From Aphis gossypii (lineage: Eukaryota > Arthropoda > Insecta > Hemiptera > Aphididae), in contig NC_065530.1 in assembly GCF_020184175.1 (NCBI RefSeq), positions 37,177,260 to 37,241,259 on the forward strand: DNA of 64,000 nt, given 5' to 3'. The translations under genes were made by a program, and so were the position numbers. Shown in pieces: positions 1-13,455 of the stretch. Each line of letters starts with the position of its first letter. Within the stretch, counting starts at the first letter, position 1. The notes below the pieces were generated by a model. The model searched no databases. It worked only from the letters and a program-made list of their open reading frames with translations, and had not been told where the DNA came from.

Positions 1-3000
1 CAAATGGATTTTTAAAACTTTAAAAATTTAATGAGTTTAATATGACATTAGCTTATAAGTATTGAAATGAATAGGTAACCCATCTATGTAAATCATGTTT
101 AACGACTGGTAATGATACTCAGTTAATTATATTTATTAATAATTAATTTAGAATTTATAGATGGGTACTTCAACATTAATTTTATTTATTATTCTAAAAA
201 TACCAACCTAACAAAAATTTAATTATTTTAGTTATTAATAATTGTTTTAATGAACACTGAACAATGTCTTCTTATATCAGATTACCGCTTTAAATAATTA
301 TAAAAAGACTAAATTCAATTCTTTGACATATTTGGTACAATAAAATGTTATAATATAAGTTAAAACCACCTCTTATCCATTTTTGGTGTAAACTTTTGTT
401 GGATCTGATCCAATAGATAAAATACTCTAAGTTATTACTTGTTAACAGTAATTAACCAAATAAGTATTACTAATTATTATTCATTACCAAAGTGGCAGAG
501 TCATTATACAGGTACTCAATATAGGTAGCATAATACAGGTTCTGTAAGCAACGCTAAGAAGTATTAAGCTCGGAATATTTAATGAAATCATGACTAAATC
601 TCCAAATTTTAATTCATTAAAAATATATGGCAGTTTAAACAACTATCTCACATTATATTTTCTTCTACAAGTAAGCGATTCAATCTATATTTTAATAGGT
701 TAGTAAACTCATTAAATATATTATTATAGCATTTAGGCACCTTTAAACACTAATATACAATGTATAAATAGATCCACAAAATAGTTTCCAAGCCGTAGAC
801 CAAAACCTTTGATTTGGGTTCCATATTATGGGCACACACTCAATTACTGGCCGTACTTAAGAGCAATAAATAAATAACTTTAGACCAAATGGATCTAAAA
901 CGCATAAATGAATTCTATTGAAGGAGACATATAATTTCCTTAGTATTTTATTGAAGAAAGAGTATCGGTTTATTAAGAAAATGCAACAAAAGAAACTATG
1001 TATAATATATGCTTGCATATAACATGTATACATACATGTATTTCTCACACAATAGCGATATGAAGTTTAAAAGATTATTTAATGTATTTAGTCCAAGCTA
1101 AAGAAAAACCACTACAGAATATACAGACTAACAATAACGAGCGACAAATATATAATAATCATATTATACTTCATTTTTATTATGATTAAATTATGACAAC
1201 GGTATGATGATAATTTGAAAACAAACATGAGTCTGAAAATGATAATTTTATAAAATTTTAATTTTAGATCATTAATGGACTGTGAATAAATCTTTTCTCT
1301 TAATAGCTACAGTATTAACGCTATCACATATTAACTATTATAATAATTTTCATACATTATATATTGTTTAAGTATTGTTATTTAATTTGAAAATAATGTA
1401 CAGTTTTGTTCTTAAATTATTCAATTACATCCTAGAACAACTGACATTGATAACTCTAGCCGGTATTGTAAAATATTGAAATAATCAATTCGCCGGGGAA
1501 ATAGAGGGAATGTTGAATAAGAATAATAGTATGAAATCTACAATCTACAGTTTTAAAAATGTATTTCTAGGTTGATACTACAGGTTACAGGTAAAAAAGA
1601 AATTTTAATACTTAAATAGTTAAATCGATTGTGTGTTGTTTGTAAATTCTAAGCAATGAGTGCGTATAATCTTTTTAAACTCTAGCAAAAGAAAGCTAGA
1701 AAAAAGCCAATATGTTTTAAATAGTTATTATTTTAAAAATATTTTTTATACAATATATAGGTAGTAAGAGTTAACCAACTCGTGGCTGTAGTTATAATGA
1801 GATGTCGCTCGCGAACATATTTATGTTGATCATCCTGATATACATACTATAATTATTATGTGGCAGTTATAATAAGTTCACAAATCACATTAAATTATAT
1901 TAAAATTTGTACCTCGTTAGTTTTTGTTAAATCATAATAATGTTTTTTATTAGTTAAATATTTTTTTCAATCTTGAATTTATAGAAATTGAAATTTTAAA
2001 ATTAGAGAAGTTGGTTACTAAAAAAAAGTATGTTGCTTTACAATAGGTATTTTATATCATTGATTATAAATGCAATATAATACTAAAACAATAATTTTTA
2101 AAGATTTATTTTCAATAATTGATTCACAGAGTTGGATAATTATACAGTTAACTAAAGCAAAATGATTTTAAATTTGTGTCTAAGATTTAGTTGACTAGTT
2201 TTTATTTCTATACATTTTCTTTTTTTATTTTATTTCATAGATAATGATTTAGAACAACTTCAAGTATAAAATCAACAACTTTATCCCAATTATACATTTT
2301 TTGTACACTCCCCTAAAAAAAAAAATTGTTATATTTTATAAAACTATAAAAACAATTTAATTATTATAAGCGAGAAACTAATATTTTTGAGTTAAATTTG
2401 AATATTAAATTAATCAGCCTTTAGGATAAAAGGTCACAACTCGCAATAAACAAACAAGTGCCTAAATAAACATTATTTAACAACAAATTATTTTTTGATT
2501 TATAAATTCATTTGATAATCATTCAAATATTTGTGATTAATGGCGGCTATTGACCCTAGATATATAAGTTTCTGAACTTACGTAATGTCATCATATTTAT
2601 ATTGATAAGCTTACAAGTATATAACTAAGAGTAAATATACATATGTATAAAACATGTTATGTCAAAGAAATAACCAAGTATTAATCAAAATAAATATTCT
2701 AGGTCAGAAGCAGAAAAATCAAATCCAATTTTAATTTTAATCAACAATAATAAAATTATGTGTAAAAAAAAATTAAACTTGTGAATTATCCAACCTAAGG
2801 TACATATTCAATACTTGATATCTGATTATAATAAATAGGGCATAAAGAACAAATAATAAAAAATGCTAAAGAAAAATTGAACTGCAGTAAGTTTTGATGC
2901 AGGTATAAATTATTATAATTCGAGATAAATTATTACAAATATCTACTAACACAATTTATAGGATAAGTATGATGGTTACATAGTTATACGTATTAAATAC

Positions 3001-3465
3001 TTTTTATTCATTTACACTTTTGATAATTTTAATATTTATTTCAAGTCATAATAACGGTTAAAATACAGAAGATACATAAAATACTGACATTATTTGGTCA
3101 TTTATAATTTTAAGGGTAATGCTGAATTTAAATACGCAACTATTATAGTATAGGTATATATTATAGTATAATAGACACGTACGTGGCAAAACAACTTTTC
3201 TGTTTAATAGAAAATACATTTATTTGCATATTATAATAAAATATGTGTTTTGTATTTTGTGCTTATGAACTTCAACATTCTTAATTTCGTGGTATACACT
3301 CCGCAATAACTTTGTAGTTGAAAATGGTAAGAAACTTGTAATACCTACCTAGTACTCAGTATATTATTTGCATTGCATAACAGAAAATACACGTATTTAA
3401 CTATTCAAAGTGTAGACTTACTCAGATTAGAAACTTACAATTTTTAACATAAAAAATTATCTTAC
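1..3465. other. AT-rich intron or intergenic DNA, no gene seen
   Basis: Long A/T runs with frequent stops in all frames. No coding-like stretch, structured repeat or RNA gene was seen. If the exon at 3466-3613 belongs to a minus-strand gene, this stretch is at least partly the intron downstream of it. Confidence 0.5.
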
Positions 3466-3613
3466 TTCTTTGTCGGTCTCTATCTGACGTAACTGAACTT
3501 TCGGGAGATTCATACTCTCTGCTACTGTGAACCTGTCCGTTACATAATCCTTCTCTTCTGACGTTCCCGGAAGTTGACGGCCTAGACGTTTGATGTGCGT
3601 CAGGATATCCAGT
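3466..3613 (-). CDS. Internal coding exon of an unidentified spliced gene
   Basis: Seen: on the minus strand a 148-bp open stretch is bounded by a pyrimidine/T-rich acceptor ending in TATATAG (AG at 3615-3614) and a near-consensus donor, GAA then GTAAG (3465-3461). The exon enters with one base completing a codon, then has 49 full codons, and ends exactly on a codon boundary (phase 0). It is clearly richer in G+C than its flanks. The peptide starts LDILTHIKRLGRQLPGTSEE and ends LRQIETDKE. It is hydrophilic and charge-rich with no membrane segment, so it reads as a cytoplasmic or linker segment. The frame stays open for about 24 more codons upstream, but those are AT-rich intron-like sequence. 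No partner exon could be linked within the window, so the introns must be long. I do not recognise the family and assign no function. Being an exon is fairly sure; the identity is unknown. Confidence 0.72.
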
Positions 3614-4571
3614 CTATATAAAATAACATTAATATAATAATAAATAAAACTGTGTCTGTCTGAATATAAGATATTTAAAAACACGTATTCTAAAATAAGT
3701 AAATGTATTTATATTACTATTATAAGTCTTATAGACTATGCATAAATAAAATATACACGATTTTTTTTATTTATAATGCATACATAATCATATACTAATA
3801 ATAGTAGACGTCTAAAAAGCATTACTTTGTGTACTTGAAATCAAATATTGAATATATAAGCATATTATATTTATTCGGATTATTCCTGCCAACAGTACAC
3901 AACCTGCGAATACATTGAAGGTAGAAAATAAATATTTAATAACATGCGGTCGGTCAATCTTTTGAAAACGTACACAGAATATAATATAGCTATGCTATAT
4001 ACATGTATACGACAAAATCTTTGTGAATCTTGAAATTTGTTAGCATCAAAGGCATTAGTAAGAGGTATATTTTGAATAGAACAGCCTATTTGAATAGTAT
4101 GACAGAACGTATATTTTAAGAAACATGATAAACGACCGCTTTGTGTATAAATCTACGTGAAACTAATTACATCGCTTGTACCTACATCATAATAATATGT
4201 AAAATTTATATTAAGTGCCTATAGTTATAGAAAATATAATATCATAACATGTCACGTATATAATTTTGTAAAGACTTGCAATTTAATGAAAAAAAAAATA
4301 TTGAATTAAGTTAGCTAAGTCATAACTTAGAAGTTAATAGTTAACAAACATTATAATCAATTTAAATGTTAGGAAAAATACTAAACTCATTCAGTTAAAA
4401 ACAAACTAGGTAATTAATTCTATTTTCATTACTATCTAGGACCCATATTATAGTGATTAGGTGTTTGGTTAACTTTAATTTTTTTTTAATAATAACTTAA
4501 CATTATCTTAAAAATGCATCCTACCTATTATGTTTTCTAATTTTGTAATTGTGCATTAGGTGATTTAGTTA

Positions 4572-4573
<2 letters not shown>
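3614..4573. other. AT-rich, probable intron upstream of the 3.5-kb exon
   Basis: AT-rich sequence with no coding-like island. On the minus strand it would be the intron that precedes the exon at 3466-3613. Confidence 0.4.

Positions 4574-4603
<30 letters not shown>
4574..4603. repeat. (TA)n microsatellite
   Basis: About 15 uninterrupted TA units. Confidence 0.95.
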
Positions 4604-4604
<1 letters not shown>

Positions 4605-4679
4605 GTTTGCGTGAGCAAAATAAGTGAAATTAGACACGTAATATTATTATAAGTTTTAACGCAATGACTTAGTTCGTCA

Positions 4680-4990
4680 TTTTTTTGAGTCAAGAAAATA
4701 ATTTGAAAGTCTGCAGTGGCTGGCTAGCTAGATGTGGGTCACGTCTGGACGTCCTGAACTATCTTGAAATTTCAATACCAAACAATATCACGACTGTATT
4801 TCACCGGAACATAGAGTGTCATTCGTGGCCAGCAGTAATAGCGATGTGTAGCCACACATCTGTTACGGACTTTTGACGGCAACTTTTTACGACATCTCAG
4901 AATCGTGTGGAAAGTGGAAACCGACTACGATCAGTACTCGCCTACCGCATCACGTATATTGTACGTTGTCTCAAATTTGTATTATACTTC
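4680..4990 (+). other. GC-richer island with a plus-strand open frame interrupted once
   Basis: Against AT-rich flanks this stretch is clearly richer in G+C and CpG. In one plus frame it is open from 4685 to a TGA at 4874-4876, and the same frame reads on for dozens of codons before the next stop. The first part contains residues such as CSGWLARCGSRLDVLNYLE. The upstream T-run followed by GAG (about 4680-4687) could act as a splice acceptor, but no convincing donor follows. I do not recognise the product. It may be an exon, a decayed coding fragment or a conserved regulatory element; composition alone cannot decide. Confidence 0.22.
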
Positions 4991-5542
4991 ACACTAACTG
5001 CCACTCACTATTATCATCTCTTAACTTAAACATTTTTATCAGGTACATACTAGAAATTTTACCAGCAATAATATTTCTGTATTGCTTTGCACATGATATA
5101 GGTACCTGCTATAACGTTGGTATTTTATTTTTTACGGAAATTTACAATTAGTTACACAGTGTTTACATATTATTTTAATGCAATGTTGGATATATTACAA
5201 CAATAGAGTTATTTAATGAATTGAATGGTTGAAATATTTCTATTTTATTTAAATATTACATTTTTTAATTGTATAAAATACAATGATTAATACGTTTTGA
5301 TTTGGGTTGAGCCCGAGAGATGAGTCAAGGTTTTTAGATATTTTAAAGTAGAATCAGTGATGATAAAAATTTGTCATTTGGTTAGGATGTGTTTAATTGT
5401 TACTTTTATATCACGAGCCTCAAGCACGATTGCGCCTAACCACTTTTAGCCATAATTACGTATTTATGTCTTATAGGCTAGTGTATCCTACTCGCAAATG
5501 GTTAAGAATAGTCTCATCATATTGTTAAAACAAAACAATACA
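4991..5542. other. AT-rich spacer, no gene seen
   Basis: No coding-like signal. It ends at the left terminus of the MITE. Confidence 0.5.
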
Positions 5543-5716
5543 CAGTAAAACCTCTCTATAACGGAATCTCTTGGGACCAAAAATGTTTCCGTTATAAAAA
5601 GTTTTCTTTATAGAGAGGTAGAATTATATTATATCATTTGAATCAGAACTATTGAAATTTTCTGTTATAAGGAGGTTTCATCCTAATAAAGTGTCCATTA
5701 TAGGGTGGTTTAACTG
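5543..5716. mobile_element. pogo/Tigger-type MITE with CAGT...ACTG termini
   Basis: Seen: the left end starts CAGTAAAACCTCTCTATAAC. The right end, read on the opposite strand, starts CAGTTAAACCACCCTATAAT, a near-identical terminal inverted repeat of about 23 bp. The element is 174 bp and too short to encode anything. TA follows the right end; the left flank reads CA, most simply a mutated copy of a TA target duplication. The interior repeats the theme, with CCGTTATA and TTATAGAGAGG segments. Known: CAGT termini and TA targets are features of pogo/Tigger elements of the Tc1/mariner superfamily, whose non-autonomous copies are common in arthropods. The family name is inferred from the termini only. 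Confidence 0.8.
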
Positions 5717-8700
5717 TATAATAATTAAAAACAAAAAAAACATCATATTATAATAAAATATAATTTAAATTGTTTATACTTATGTACAATTATATGATAG
5801 ATACGGAACTTCTACCATTGTTTTATCAATTTGATTAGATTTAAATAAAAAAAATTGTTAAAAATAAATCAAAAACGATTTTTTTTTTTTTGGAGATTGG
5901 TTAAATCCTCATTTTATTAAATCTCTTAAAAAGTTTTGTCAATAATAATAATTTTTTATGAATGCTTTATAAAAACTATAGAGAAAATTAAATATAATAC
6001 CTATTTACTACATACCAAATAACTGATATAACGAATAGATATAAAGTATGTATCAAAATAGTCTTAACAGTAAAATATTGTCATAATAAAACGTATACAT
6101 TACTAAAAGTTTTTTTATATAAGTTAAATAATATTAAGTACACCGTGTCCGTGACTCGTATAATAGTTATTCGTAGTATTCCTGAAAATAACGAGATATA
6201 TTCAATAACCGCTTCATCGCCAGAGAGGATTATTCAATTTATAGGTCAATTCGCCTTCATTTTTTCCTTTAATAATTAATTTATTAATATTCTTGAGATT
6301 TTTTTATATTGCTTATATAACTAGCACCATGTGACGATATAAATTTCTGTTTTTAAAATAAGATAATCCTATTTACTGAAGATTATTTAGTGGATTGTTT
6401 TTATGAACATTTTAATGTACCTTGTACCTATCTAGTTTAAAATTCTAACAACGAGTACCTTCTCAAATATTGATATTTTTGTATTCATAGAAGCGTTCTT
6501 ATGTAGGTAACATACAAATCTTAAGAATTAAAAAAATATGATCAAGTATATTTAAAAATTCCAATAATAATATATTGAATAACTACGAAGAAGAAAAATC
6601 ATGACCATGTTTGGTGATTTATTTTGTATAAAAATTATTATTTTCATGTTGGTAAAGATCTATTTTATAATAAAATATTATTTAATATTTGCTTATTCAA
6701 CTTATACTTGTCAAGCCAAAGTAAATATTTTTTTAAACTTAGTTTACACTTAACAAAAGTTGGACTATTTATTTTTGATTAAACCATGCATGCAAAATTA
6801 CCAATAAATCAGGATTAAAATATTATAAAACCTTTCTAAACTAGAATAGCGATAAAATCTACACCTACGTATAAAATAATATATTATCACCATATTGATA
6901 AACTGATTTTTATGTGCTTTATTATAGTTATAATCAATCAGATTTCATTATTTGTTAAAAATTAAATGAATTGAAAATTCATTAATCATTTTTCCTAAGC
7001 TATTATCATTATAAGTGTCTTGATTATCAGGGACAATATTGTATATATAATATATATAAATGCATTTTATATAACTATTACATTTATAATTAATAATTAA
7101 TTTTAGTTTACAATAAAAACTGATTAGGATAAAAAAAAAAAAAAACATATAATATTAAAATACTTATAATATTATAGAATAATCTATAACTACCTAGCAA
7201 CATTTTTTTTAAATAAAAATTTCATAATTTTTTATTTATTATGTGTATAATAATTGATTTAATAATTATTTAAAATGATTTTAATAAAAATAAATTTAAA
7301 CTAAATCTTAAGAAAATCTTAAAGTTGAATAAAATTAAAATAGCTATTTTAAGTAGGTATGTGATTTTTAAATTGGGTCAAAAAAATAAGATTTTACTAA
7401 AATTTTAAAACATTATTAATCTAAAAACTGTAATTGCTAAATTAATTTTTTTTCAAAGTAATTCAAATTTATATTATTATTTTATAGACCCTATTCTTAA
7501 TGTACACTGTTGCTGAGTATGAGACATCGTTACTTTTGTACTTTTTATTTTAATAAAAACTATAATAAATAAAACTGTTGATTGTGTGTAGCAATTGCAT
7601 TTTACAGAATTTTTTAAAACTAAAAACACTTAGTCAAATTTTCTGTAAATTAGTTTACATTAGTTTATAATTTATTACATAAAAATAAATTTAACATGTT
7701 AATATCTTTTGACTATTTGGTATATACATTTGTATAAAGTAAAACATATTCAATTAGAAAATATGAGAAGAGAATTCCATTTCTGTTTAAATTATCAAGT
7801 TTAAATTGTCAGCAAGCCAAAAAATAGCATACTGAGATAATTTCCACATAATAAACTATAAACTAGATTTATAAATAATAATATGCGATAAAGATTTAAA
7901 AATCAGAATAAAGTTCTACAAAATAGTATAATAACTCAAACTTTGTTACAATAATTATAAATTTATACTATTCATAGATCAAAAATGATATAGTATAGTG
8001 TAGAGATACATATGGTTACTATCTAGATCAGAGACAATGGTACTTGTTTAAATATTTAGAAATGTATATTACCACTTTTATAAATGCTTTTGAACTAAAA
8101 AATCAATACCAGTCGCATATTTATGAAAAAAGAAAAAAAATATTTATTAATTATTTACAACTACAGTTTATTTATCTGTTGTGAAATAAGTTTACAGTAA
8201 AAAATACTAAATGTTAGTTTATTAAAAAATGACCAATATAAAAAAATAAATAATAATAATAAACTGAATAAAATGGTTTTGACAGTACAAAATAATTTGA
8301 ATTTAACAATAAAAAATATTCAATTTTTTTTTTGCATCAATCCATTAAATATTTCTATTACTGAAAAACCCCAGGGTTTCTATTAAATAATTACCACTCA
8401 GCCTCAAATTCTTTGATGTACACAGGTACTTCTTATGAAAGGATTTATTACTATAATTACAATTAGATGATTAATAAAAAAGTTAAATAATATAACTTAA
8501 AACTATTAGTATTTCAAGTAGTAAAAATATATCATTATTCTATTCAATACTAGAAATAGTTTATACTCGAACCTTTAAAACTAAATGCGTGTTGTATGTA
8601 TGAGACTATGAGATAAAGCTTAGATTGTTTTAAAACATTATTTTTTCTTTATTATTATTATATATTTTTAAATTAGTATTTTGTTGTATTATAACTATAC

Positions 8701-9887
8701 TTTCAATTATAGAGTATTTTTTTAGAATTTTTTTTTTAACAATTTATTTGAATAATTTCAAAATAATTAATTTTATTTAAGTATTTTACAAAGATTTTTT
8801 CACACTTTTAAAATTTAATAATATTAAACACTTTCATTTATATTTAAAATTGTGTACTAATAATTAGTATATAACAATATATAAAAACAATTTTCAAGAA
8901 AAATTAAAACAATAGTTATTTAAAATCAATATTACTGCATGTTATATTTTAATATAAATATTAGGTATGGGTATAAAACTAAAAAAAAAAAAATGTACTT
9001 TTAAAATAAAATTAAAAAACAATAAGTTTCATAGTCTTCTTATAATAACAGTGTTAATTAGATTCATTTTAATATTACCGAATTCTAAAATAACTTTAAT
9101 GACTTTTAGTCAGTTAGATTAAACATGTTAATATGGTAAGAAAGTGTTATTACTTAAAGAGAATTCATAAAAAGTTCTTAGTAAATATCTTGGAAACGGA
9201 TCTCCTGAATTTTTTATTGAGTTTGTATTAATCAATACAAATAACTATTTCACTAATATTTCATAGTTAATAAATGTATCCAATATATTTTATAAACTTG
9301 ATTTGATTTAATAATTTAAAAAATGAAAAAAAGTAAATTATTATTTAAATATTATCATTACTGAAATGCATTTTATATTATTTATAAATGATCAAGTTAT
9401 AATAAAATGTAATACTTATATTCTTCTATCACAACAAATATGATAACATGCTACAGTATATTTTTAATGATTAATTGATTGAATGACTGGATAGGTCAAG
9501 TGTCAATGTGTGCCAGGACCATTATATCCATATGGAAATTGTGCTCAAGTATATAAAACTGTATATAATCTTTAAATTATAATTTAATTTTAGTTTTTAT
9601 TCTGGCTATACATGTTGTTAAGATTATTTATTTATTGATTAGTCTAGAAATTTAGCTGGTATAGCAAAAATCGTATAGACTAAGCATACCTAATTGTGTT
9701 ACGGATTTTTTAAGGAGTTTTGATCATTTTTTTTTTTTTTTAAGTGATTGTACAATATATTTCCTGACATTGTGCGAGAAAATATAGAAAAACAGTTAAA
9801 TTGAGTATAAATTGCAATAAACTCCAATCAACTATTGAATCTGTTCACACAATTAAAATACTGATATTAACTAGATATCACTAACGT
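5717..9887. other. AT-rich DNA, no gene seen
   Basis: Extremely AT-rich with many homopolymer runs. Short open frames here have intron-like composition. No structured element was recognised. Confidence 0.5.
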
Positions 9888-9915
9888 AATTATTATTATT
9901 ATTATTATTATTATT
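9888..9915. repeat. (ATT)n microsatellite
   Basis: About nine ATT units. Confidence 0.9.
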
Positions 9916-12163
9916 GTTAGTACTTTAGTTTAAATTATACAATACAATATTTTAATATAATTATTATAAATAAAATTATATTTAGCGAGAATTATTTAAT
10001 TTTCTAATGTATTATATAAGTTAATCGTGTGGATTTGATAGGGAATATCCAATACGTTAATAAAATAATATTGGTTCAAATTGCGATACTTATAAAAAGT
10101 TCTATCTATTAGTTCATATTTATTATTTAAATCTCAAAAACTCTATATTTTCTACAAATGCTCAAAGATTAAGTCAAAATTATAAACAATAGAATCATGT
10201 TCATAATCCATAATAACTAGATATTAACTATTTGGGTGACTAAACTTATTTTTTTTTTTATGATTTTAGAGAATACAATTTCGAAGATCTTGAAAGGCTT
10301 GAATAGAATTGTTCTTTAGAGGGATCAAGCCGAACGAGGTCATCCTTATAAGTTACCTGTGTCTGTGGCATTTGAAACTTACAATAGGAAAGTAAAAACT
10401 ATTTTGATTATGTTCAGCATTGCATTGTTTGTTGAGAAATGTCCAAACGTTCACTGACCAGTATATAGTAGAATTACTTGTGTTATAATAATAATAATAA
10501 TAATACGGTGTATTTAATCTGACCATTAATAATATAATAAATTAACAACTTTCTTAAACAATGGTGACTTTTCCTACTAGCAAAAATAGTAACATGATAA
10601 TACTATCTTAGATTTATCGCAAAGTTCTTACTAAATAGTTAAAATAAAATTGCTGTTGTCAAAAGTAAGTCAACAGAGATAGATGATATTGGTATCCAAA
10701 CCAATAAGAAATGTCAAAAACTTTTTCTCAACTATACGAAACTTCAGTATACACTGGTGAAAATATGTCTTCTACACTAAATTTAAAAATAGACAATAAT
10801 TTAACTGGTTACAATAATCAATAACAAATCGCAGTACTGAGGGCCGTGTAACAATACAACGACCTTTTACAAATTAACTTAAAGTATACACTTGTTATAC
10901 CTAATCAAAACCCTACACAACTTCGAGATGCTGTATGTAGATTGCATTAATCTGTTCATTGTAAATTGTACAAGTTGTAATAAATAAATGTATTCGTGGC
11001 AGGTAACTAAGAATAAAATAAATTGTATTGTATAATTAACTTTTTAAATTTTTGTACAGTATAAAAGTACGTATTTATACATTATAAACTGTTTAATTCT
11101 CCGCTAAAAAAAATGTATGCGATTGTCATCAATTATTGTAGTTCGTCATAAGAATCAAAGAGTATAGTATACAAGACACATTTTAATAGATAAAATAAAT
11201 CTATATTTTATTGCATCCCGATAAAAATCAATCAATTACAATATTATCTCGATGACCGAGCGATAGTCAGGAATTGTATGCGTATTGCGTATACTTAGTT
11301 TAAATGGCAGTATATTATATTTGGCCTAGAAACAATATAACCCTACGCTTTGAAAATATATCAACCGTGTCATTAAATAGCAAACCATAAATGTAATATT
11401 ATACACACACTTATCAAATGAATCAAAAGTAACTTTTAGTATTGTTAAACACCACAAAAGCGCTACATAGAATGTATATTATATACTATTGAAATAAAAA
11501 ATATTCTAATCCGACATTATTGTATTCAAAAAACCACCACTGAAATCCCATTAAAAATTCAGTAAATATACGTTTTTACTACGTATAATATACTAAACTT
11601 TACACTTCACAGCACAATAAATACGAGGGTGGGAGAATAGAAAAAAATGCCCGAGTTAATCAATCCTGTTTATCACAAGTTATTATGGTTTTCCATCAGA
11701 TATACAGAAAAAATACCTTGGTACAGTTTCCGTGACACGAGTATTATTGACCTTTGGAATTTTAGTACCTACATTGAATCAAACTTTAATAATAAAAAAA
11801 AAAAAAAACAATACTAAAATGCCAAAATTCAATATTGACATGTTTTTTTTCTACTTCCTGCCTTATTTCAGCATCACTGATATGTGTCAATATTAGAAAA
11901 AAAATATTTCATTTTAAATCCTAACACTGGTGTACTGTAATGACTAAACGATTCGAATTGTTTTAATAGTTAAAATAGTGAAAATGTTTCAAGAATTGTA
12001 TCAGTTTGATTTTAAATTTTACGTAATTATGTGATATAAAACATTACAATAGAGTCAATGATTTATGATTGTAGATAGAACAATTATAAATGTTAGGAAA
12101 ATGATTTAAAGAGGATTTATATAATTGTCTTTGACTATGAATCTTATGGCTTATAGAATATAT
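9916..12163. other. AT-rich DNA, no gene seen
   Basis: A short (ATA)n run lies at 10485-10504. The stretch 11600-11760 is slightly less AT-rich and holds an AATCAATC word of Pbx/Exd type (about 11659-11666). No coding signal was recognised. Confidence 0.4.
10485..10504. repeat. (ATA)n microsatellite
   Basis: About seven ATA units. Confidence 0.9.
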
Positions 12164-12292
12164 TTATTTGATTTCATCGGTTGAGTCGTAGAAACCAAGT
12201 TTGTAAAACATTTTTTCTTCTTTGAAGTTGTCTACTTTATGGTTCTCATATAGTCGCAAATTGTACTTTATTATTGAATTATGAAAAGCGAT
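12164..12292 (-). other. Short minus-strand open frame, possible terminal exon
   Basis: The minus strand is open for 42 codons from 12292 and closes with TAA at 12166-12164. The last part reads KMFYKLGFYDSTDEIK before the stop, with balanced amino-acid use rather than the I/N/K/Y-only composition of random AT-rich frames. No strong in-phase acceptor was found; an AAG near the middle of the sequence is the best candidate. I do not recognise it. A chance frame is quite possible. Confidence 0.12.
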
Positions 12293-13189
12293 TTAATTTT
12301 TGTTGATGATCTGTGTGCGTAAAATATATATATACGAAACTCATTCCTCAAAAAAAGTTGGACAAGATACGTAGACTGCATATTAGAAACTCATTATAAT
12401 TTATAATGTACAACTGATGTGGTATAATATGATATTATTATTTAAATCAGACAAAGATGAATGATATAAACTACATAAAAAAAACAAATAAATAAATCTA
12501 AAAAATAGAACTTATTCTATTAATTTAATACATATTATCATTAATTATATTTCACACGATAAGTTTTCAATTAGGTAAATGATAAAATATTCGGCATTCG
12601 TATATATTATTTTGTATATTAATATTATTAATTGTTATAATTTCAGTAATTTACTAATTCAATAAAATAATTATGAAACAACTTTCACTATACTTGTTTT
12701 AATTTATCGAATACCTACAGAATAAATCAAACTAATTGTAACCACTGACAAAACACGACAGAGAAAAAATAAAATAACGGTGACGGAATAATAATAATAT
12801 TATACACTATCCAATTATAGGAGGGCAGATGGTTTGGTGTTATAATACACTGAACACTATATAATAATATGTATTGTAAGTTGTAGCATATATTGATATG
12901 CAATATGCCAATGTGTCAAAATGTTATGATTTTTGATGATATCCGTTACAAATATGTTTTAGTTTAGTCGTACATTGGTATATTCATGATAACTGTAATA
13001 ACATAATATCATTGTTAATATTGCATAATGTGCGGTATAAAATTAAAGATATTTTTACACGCTTCTATTAAACAACAATATTGACCTAAATATATCTGTA
13101 GAGATGAACAAATAACACAATTATGATGTTTTCTTTAGAATGATAAAAGCGAAAATAATTTATTCAATTTATTCAACAGTACAATAATA
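12293..13189. other. AT-rich DNA, no gene seen
   Basis: No coding or repeat structure recognised. Confidence 0.5.
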
Positions 13190-13455
13190 TAGCTGAAATA
13201 AGATTCAAGTGGGCCTTGGTTTGGCTGGGGATTTCACTCGTTGTATAGCTAAACATTTGGACTGAGGCGGTGAAGAACGTTGCCAGGGGATGGGTACAAG
13301 CCAAATTGAACCAGACCTTGTTTCCGGAGGGTGTGTTTGGACCTAGCGAGTTCAAAATCGATGTCACATTTGGCTGAAGTCCCGAGGATAACGATGATAT
13401 TCACGGTTTTGTGCGTGGTTTATACGTATACCAAAAATGTAGCAAATCTAATTTT
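13190..13455 (+). pseudogene. GC-rich island, probably a broken coding fragment of unknown origin
   Basis: This stretch is near 45-50% G+C between flanks of about 20-25%, with sharp edges. On the plus strand one frame reads coding-like from about 13250, including EAVKNVARGWVQAKLNQ and then FGPSEFKIDVTFG, hits a TGA (about 13374), and continues in the same frame as SPEDNDDIHGFVRGLYVY. Upstream of about 13240 the coding-like reading lies in a different frame (GLGLAGDFTRC), so at least one frameshift and one stop are present. A minus-strand frame of 64 codons (13173-13367) also crosses the island but begins at a GTG and looks less natural. I do not recognise a family. Options are a decayed host gene copy, an endogenous viral or transposon fragment, or exons with unseen splicing. 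Confidence 0.38.

Noticed and set aside
857..1048. 63-codon minus-strand open frame near the left edge
   Set aside because: Cys/Phe/Tyr/Ile-dominated, AT-driven composition and no splice context; consistent with chance.
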